From positions 662,803 to 726,802 of the forward strand of contig KN832880.1 of NCBI GenBank assembly GCA_000827325.1: a DNA stretch of 64,000 nucleotides, written 5' to 3'. The DNA is from Oidiodendron maius Zn. Its lineage: Eukaryota; Ascomycota; Leotiomycetes; Myxotrichaceae. The notes under the pieces are model-generated. The model searched no databases and was not told the DNA's origin. It was given only the letters and a program-made list of their open reading frames with translations. Both the position numbers and the translations under genes were made by a program. This document shows, piece after piece, positions 59,859-64,000 of this stretch; the stretch's first letter is position 1; the number at the start of each line of letters is the position of its first letter.

Positions 59859-61160
59859 CTACTGTGGAGCGTCTTTTATATTAATCCCATCTCCTTCCTT
59901 CAATTGCTTCTGTTCAGCAGTCTTCTTCAGTCCATCAGCAATTTTCACCTTCGGAACGTACCCGAACACTTCTCTAGCCCTTGAATTATCGAACCACCTC
60001 TCGGCTAAACTGTCTCCTAAATCCTTCGTGGTCAACGTTGGCTTCTTTCCTAATGCCTTAGAAATATTTTCCGCCATCCATACAAGAGGTAGTGCAAGAG
60101 ATCTAGGGATCGAAGTCCCTTTTGGGGGTCCCTTTCCATCAAATACGGTCCAAACTTGGGTCAAAAACTCCCTAAATGGCATAGGCTCGGCATTTGTCAC
60201 GAAGAATGCTTTCCCAGCTGCCGACAGGGGATTGGACCTTTCTGCTGGAGAGACAGTTAACAGATTAATGGCAGCAAGCGTGTGCGCTTCTGCGAGATTT
60301 GGCCCGTAAGTGAAGTCGTAAACGTTTGTACCCGGCCCAAGGTGGAGGTTGCGGGGTGCAGAGAGCATCAGAGGGATGAGGTTGTTGTCATTATCGCCGA
60401 ACACTGCGTGAGCTCTTATTGCCGTGGTTGGAAGCTGTGGGGTGGAGATATCTGTAACGAGTGATTCTGCAATGGCCTTTATCTATGGATTAGCATGTAC
60501 AAATGATAAAAGACAACTTTGAACTCTAAGATAGAAACCAGAACTAGCAGCCTGTAGAGCAAGCTGCTTTGTCAAATATTCGGAATGCTCAGCAATTAAT
60601 ACGATCATGACGCTTTGGGATCGGACATAACTTAAAATAGGATTAGGAGCAAGATGAGACACTACACGTACCTTCGATTTCGCATACGCGTTGTCAAACG
60701 CAGCAGGAAGTGCTCTCTGCTCATTCACATTCACTAAATTATCCCAACTATTACCCTTCACCACATCTGCACTGCTGGTATAGATAAATGCCTTCACATG
60801 TGATCCCAATGCCTTTGCTCCCTTGAGCAGATTCCTCGTCCCCTCGACATTGACCTGTATGTAGTTGCTTTCCTGGTTCATCCCCAGGCGCTCTGCAATT
60901 TGCGGTATTAACCCAGCGGTATGGAAGACCACTTCGGGCTGCACAGAAATAAAAATGTTCTTCACAGCGGATTCATCTGTGATATTGCACTCATGATACA
61001 CGACGCAGTCGACAAAATGTGAAGTTGAGGAGGCAGGAGTTGCCAGGTCTAACACGTGAAGCTTGCATGTTGGGTACTGGCTTCGTATGTGCCGTGCGAT
61101 GGCGACGCCGACTTGGCCACAGCCGCCTGTGATCAAAATGATAGCCCCGTGGAGAGTCAT
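59859..61160 (-). CDS. NAD(P)-dependent 3-beta-HSD/Erg26-like SDR
   Basis: Two exons on the minus strand (61160-60672, 60482-59859), 370 residues. The N-terminal Rossmann motif is ILITGGCGQVGVAIA (T-G-G-x-x-x-x-G), followed by the acidic ribose site HVLDLATP, the VFHTAGLIP line, the serine of FIYTSSADVV and the catalytic pair in AYAKSK (Tyr-x-x-x-Lys). The C-terminal half has YDFTYGPNLAEAHTLAA and a variable substrate lobe. This is the extended SDR subfamily that includes sterol-4-alpha-carboxylate 3-dehydrogenase (Erg26). The substrate may be a sterol or another 3-hydroxy compound; the essential Erg26 and cluster-type relatives cannot be told apart by eye. The single intron is about 190 nt, longer than its neighbours. 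Confidence 0.85.
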
Positions 61161-62441
61161 CGCAATATCAACTTCACAGAACGAAAAGCATGAAAAATTA
61201 GTGTTGTCTGGAGGATCTTGCTGGGTGGGTAAGCATCACGTGAAAATGCGCCAAAAATAGTTGAGATTCCCCTTCGCTAGGTTTCAGGTCTTTTGGGTAG
61301 TTTCAGAGAAATTATGCCCGGAGTAGCCAATCACCAACGCCTACTTATTATATACTTGGCTCATTTAGTATAGCACCTTAGTCAATTAGTGTTCAATATT
61401 AAGAGATATGCTTAAATTTTAGCTTTTTGTAGTTAATTTACGTTCTATAGAAACACTAGCAACGTATTTTAGCACTGACCCTTAAAGTGTTTATTAGTAA
61501 AGTCAAAATAGCAGCTGTCGCTCTGAATGAGAAATTTCGGCATGTTAATGCTAGAGCAGGTGATTTAATATAATATAAAGAAACGCTCACATACCTTATC
61601 TATACCTGCCTTCTCGACAGGTTTGGCACGCAGTCGAAAACGCTGTTCATATCGAGGCTTCACGATTTTGCCTTTGATTTCATTGCTGCTCAGAAGCAGG
61701 ACCCGATATAGTCGCCCGAACCTCTTCTATATCCTGACCTTTCTGCGATGCGTAAACAAATATCTTCGGCTTGTGCGTGGTATAAGTGACTACTAACTTG
61801 AATGCGGAAACTGAAATCGAGCAGGCTGTCTAGAGTGTACAATGACTGGATATTGATACTTTTGTTTTGGAGATGCGATGCTATTAGACCCTTGTGCAAG
61901 AGGCTGTTTCCATAGCAGCATTCACAAGCATATCTCATGCAGAAACATTCCAGACAATATACCGTGGCTAGAATAACTATTCATATTTTTTAAAACCTAA
62001 CCACCAGCTTCCTATGCATTGCTAAGCTTACGCTGTACTACCAGCTTACTATACACTATTTTACTACTTTACTGTAACTATAAGAAATTATTCATGCATT
62101 AGATGTCACATTTAAAATACAAGGCCTGAGCCAGGAAACCTCCGTAATAATAAATTTCCTGAATTAATAGATATCACCTCGGCCCCGATCCTAAAGTTCG
62201 TTGAAGGGGCAGCTTACCGCTACCTGCAGCAACCTAATATCTATCGGGTTAAGCCGGCAGGATTACAGACTATAAGCAGTAAGGAAAGTGATAGTCGGGC
62301 GGAGCGCAACTCGATATTCTTTTGCCTCCGTAAGGCAAACTGGCCAATTGCCCACAGCAGCGTACGACCACCATTGATGACAGCAATGCAAGAATCTGGA
62401 CCAAGGTAGTTTTGCATATTCCAAGGTCAGGATTCCAGACC
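61161..62441. other. Intergenic, partly AT-rich
   Basis: 1.3 kb. The part 61340-62110 is AT-rich with stops in all frames. No gene or named repeat is supported. Confidence 0.45.
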
Positions 62442-63287
62442 CTATAAAATGATAAACACTAGTCCACCCAGGACAACAGCTTTTATAGGCCTGCAAAATT
62501 TGTTATTACCCGTATCTTGTCAATTTATAAAAGAGTAGGGCCTCTCACAAAGTTGGTGACCAAGTCCAAGCACCGCCTGTCACTGCAGCAGTCTGTGATG
62601 CCAATCCAGATGATGTAGAGGTGGTTTTCGCTGCTCCAGTTGCTGTTGGACCTGTGGCGGTGGTAGTCGCATTTGAAGTCATCAAGCTAGCTAATGAGCC
62701 TGCAGATTTGTTCAAGTCAGTATGCTGCTACAAATTTGGAATATCTCCATTCAGAAGCATATTGTCATTTTCTGAACAGGTACAAAATCACATGCGAAGA
62801 AAGTGTAGATCTCACTGCTGGCAGCGGCTGCATCCGATGACGAGTCCGCCGCTACTGCTGCAGAAATGCTAGCGGAGCCATAAACGGATAAACAATAACT
62901 CTCATACAAGCTGGTGGCGGTAGAAGCGAAAGCATCAGTACTGGACTTGCAGACAGTGGCAACGCAATCGGTGAGGAAGCCTGCGGCTTCAATGGGAGCA
63001 GAGAGGCAGGCGCAGTTTTCGGTAACATCATCGCAACCGGTGGGATCAGCTAGACCGATTGGAATGAGGCAGTTGAAGACACACGAGTTTTGCGATACCA
63101 CTGCGGGGAGGGCCGTTATGGAATACGGAGGTGAATTATCGACTGAAGTGCTGGATGCAGATATGTTCGTACCCATAGATACGCCACTAGTCGTAGATGT
63201 GCTGTTTGAGCTGGAAGACGAAGCTGCCTGGACAAAGGTAGTCGCGAAGTACACGCACTGGATGAGCTTTGTTATTCGGGAGAACAT
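62442..63287 (-). CDS. CFEM-domain protein with GPI-type tail
   Basis: Three exons on the minus strand (63287-62792, 62699-62549, 62490-62442), 231 residues. The signal peptide is residues 1-21 (ITKLIQCVYFATTFVQA), followed by a Ser/Thr-rich spacer. The CFEM domain has its eight Cys in order: CVFNC, GC, NCAC, DC, VC and YC. The Asp in GCDDVTENC occupies the position that in characterised CFEM proteins helps bind heme iron. A second Ser/Thr/Ala-rich spacer ends in a hydrophobic tail (PIKAVVLGGLVFIIL) that appears only when the last intron is removed. This is the layout of GPI-anchored wall proteins used in heme or iron capture, or in host contact. If the last intron were retained, the protein would end without the anchor. 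Confidence 0.88.
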
Positions 63288-64000
63288 GGTTGTGGTTTAG
63301 ACAGTGTAAATGGATATTTCTCAATCTATAATGATCATGTCGGGAAGGGAAATAATGTCTTCGAGATTATAGAGCGTTGTTTGCGGTAGTTTATCTTGCT
63401 GTCAGTCTAGCTAGATACTTTTTAACGAGGCTGCAAGGGGCACTGAGTTAGAATATGAGACTAGGTTTACGCTGCAGGAGTATGAAATGAGATTAAGAGC
63501 AGGTTTGCGCTGATTATGTGTGCGACAGGTTACATCTATTGGACGTGGCGTTCAACGGGAGTATCAGAGCAGGGATTATGTGATAATTTCCATTTGGCAG
63601 GTGCCTGGACGGGGTGCGAATATCAAAATGGTCCTTTTGAGGCCGAATCTAGAGCTTCTGGAAAGCGCTGAGGGCATAGGACTCGGGTAGTATCCACAGC
63701 AAGGATCTTGTGTTGAGAGGTCCGGATTTCATAGCTTTGATTTTGTCCGAGATCTTTGATAGTTGAATTAGAACAGTCACATTCAAGAATTTTAGGTATT
63801 AGAGAAGTACAGGATTTCATCGCCCGAATTATGGCTATTGACTATTCAGTAGAAACAACTCTGCCATGAATTATGCCTCTAATGAATGTTCTGTCCATTG
63901 ATAAATTAGACCGATCACTTCCATATCCTAATCAATCCACTACAGGAGACAAGCTAGAAATGTTGCTGATCCAATGGCGGCAACCCATATAAATTGCCCA
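63288..64000. other. Right-end non-coding stretch
   Basis: Promoter side of the CFEM gene. No coding frame with a recognisable feature. Confidence 0.5.

Noticed and set aside
59731-60309. 192-residue plus-strand frame
   Set aside because: Antisense shadow of the second exon of the Erg26-like SDR gene.

Overview
This window is nuclear DNA from a filamentous ascomycete (Pezizomycotina; class not determinable by eye, Leotiomycetes would fit). Genes are compact and split by roughly 45-80 nt spliceosomal introns with GTAAGT/GTATGT-type donors and CAG/TAG acceptors. The protein families are fungal: CFEM and GPI-tailed cell-surface proteins, a Zn2Cys6 regulator, a fungal NACHT STAND protein, a fungal rhodopsin-like 7TM protein, tannase and allantoate-type MFS. 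I built exon models by hand; for nearly every gene the exon lengths sum to a multiple of three and the protein reads through known family motifs. No rRNA, tRNA or CRISPR was found.

Layout. 0.9-1.8 kb: small GPI-tailed secreted protein. 2.8-3.9 kb: hypothetical protein. 4.6-5.4 kb: secreted-type cytochrome b561. 6.8-9.9 kb: NACHT NLR-like protein with weak ankyrin repeats. 10.5-10.9 kb: stub of a Zn-cluster-type regulator. 11.7-43.1 kb: carbohydrate-catabolism region holding GH88, a Zn2Cys6 regulator, a dead alginate-lyase-like gene, an F-box-like gene, a type-B carboxylesterase, GH27 alpha-galactosidase, a fasciclin protein, GH127-type beta-L-arabinofuranosidase, an MFS transporter, an aldo/keto reductase, an intact alginate-lyase-like gene and a tannase/feruloyl esterase. 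43.5-44.8 kb: rhodopsin-like 7TM protein. 46.4-47.5 kb: broken ferritin-like (Rds1-type) gene. 48.0-48.6 kb: Ty3/Gypsy fossil. 49.7-51.3 kb: F-box-type protein. 51.9-59.2 kb: head-to-head pair of a 1407-residue kinase-ankyrin-transmembrane protein and a HeLo-like/pseudokinase protein, with a heptamer minisatellite between them. 59.9-61.2 kb: Erg26-like SDR. 62.4-63.3 kb: GPI-tailed CFEM protein.

Two systems stand out. First, the 11.7-43.1 kb region resembles a fungal polysaccharide-utilisation locus: lyase, unsaturated-uronyl hydrolase, alpha-galactosidase, beta-L-arabinofuranosidase, esterases, transporter, reductase and a regulator, as expected for an acidic arabinogalactan or decorated pectin. 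Second, the divergent active kinase and HeLo-like/pseudokinase pair has the parts list of an immune or cell-death signalling module, comparable in logic (not homology) to RIPK-MLKL. Both are inferences from gene content and order.
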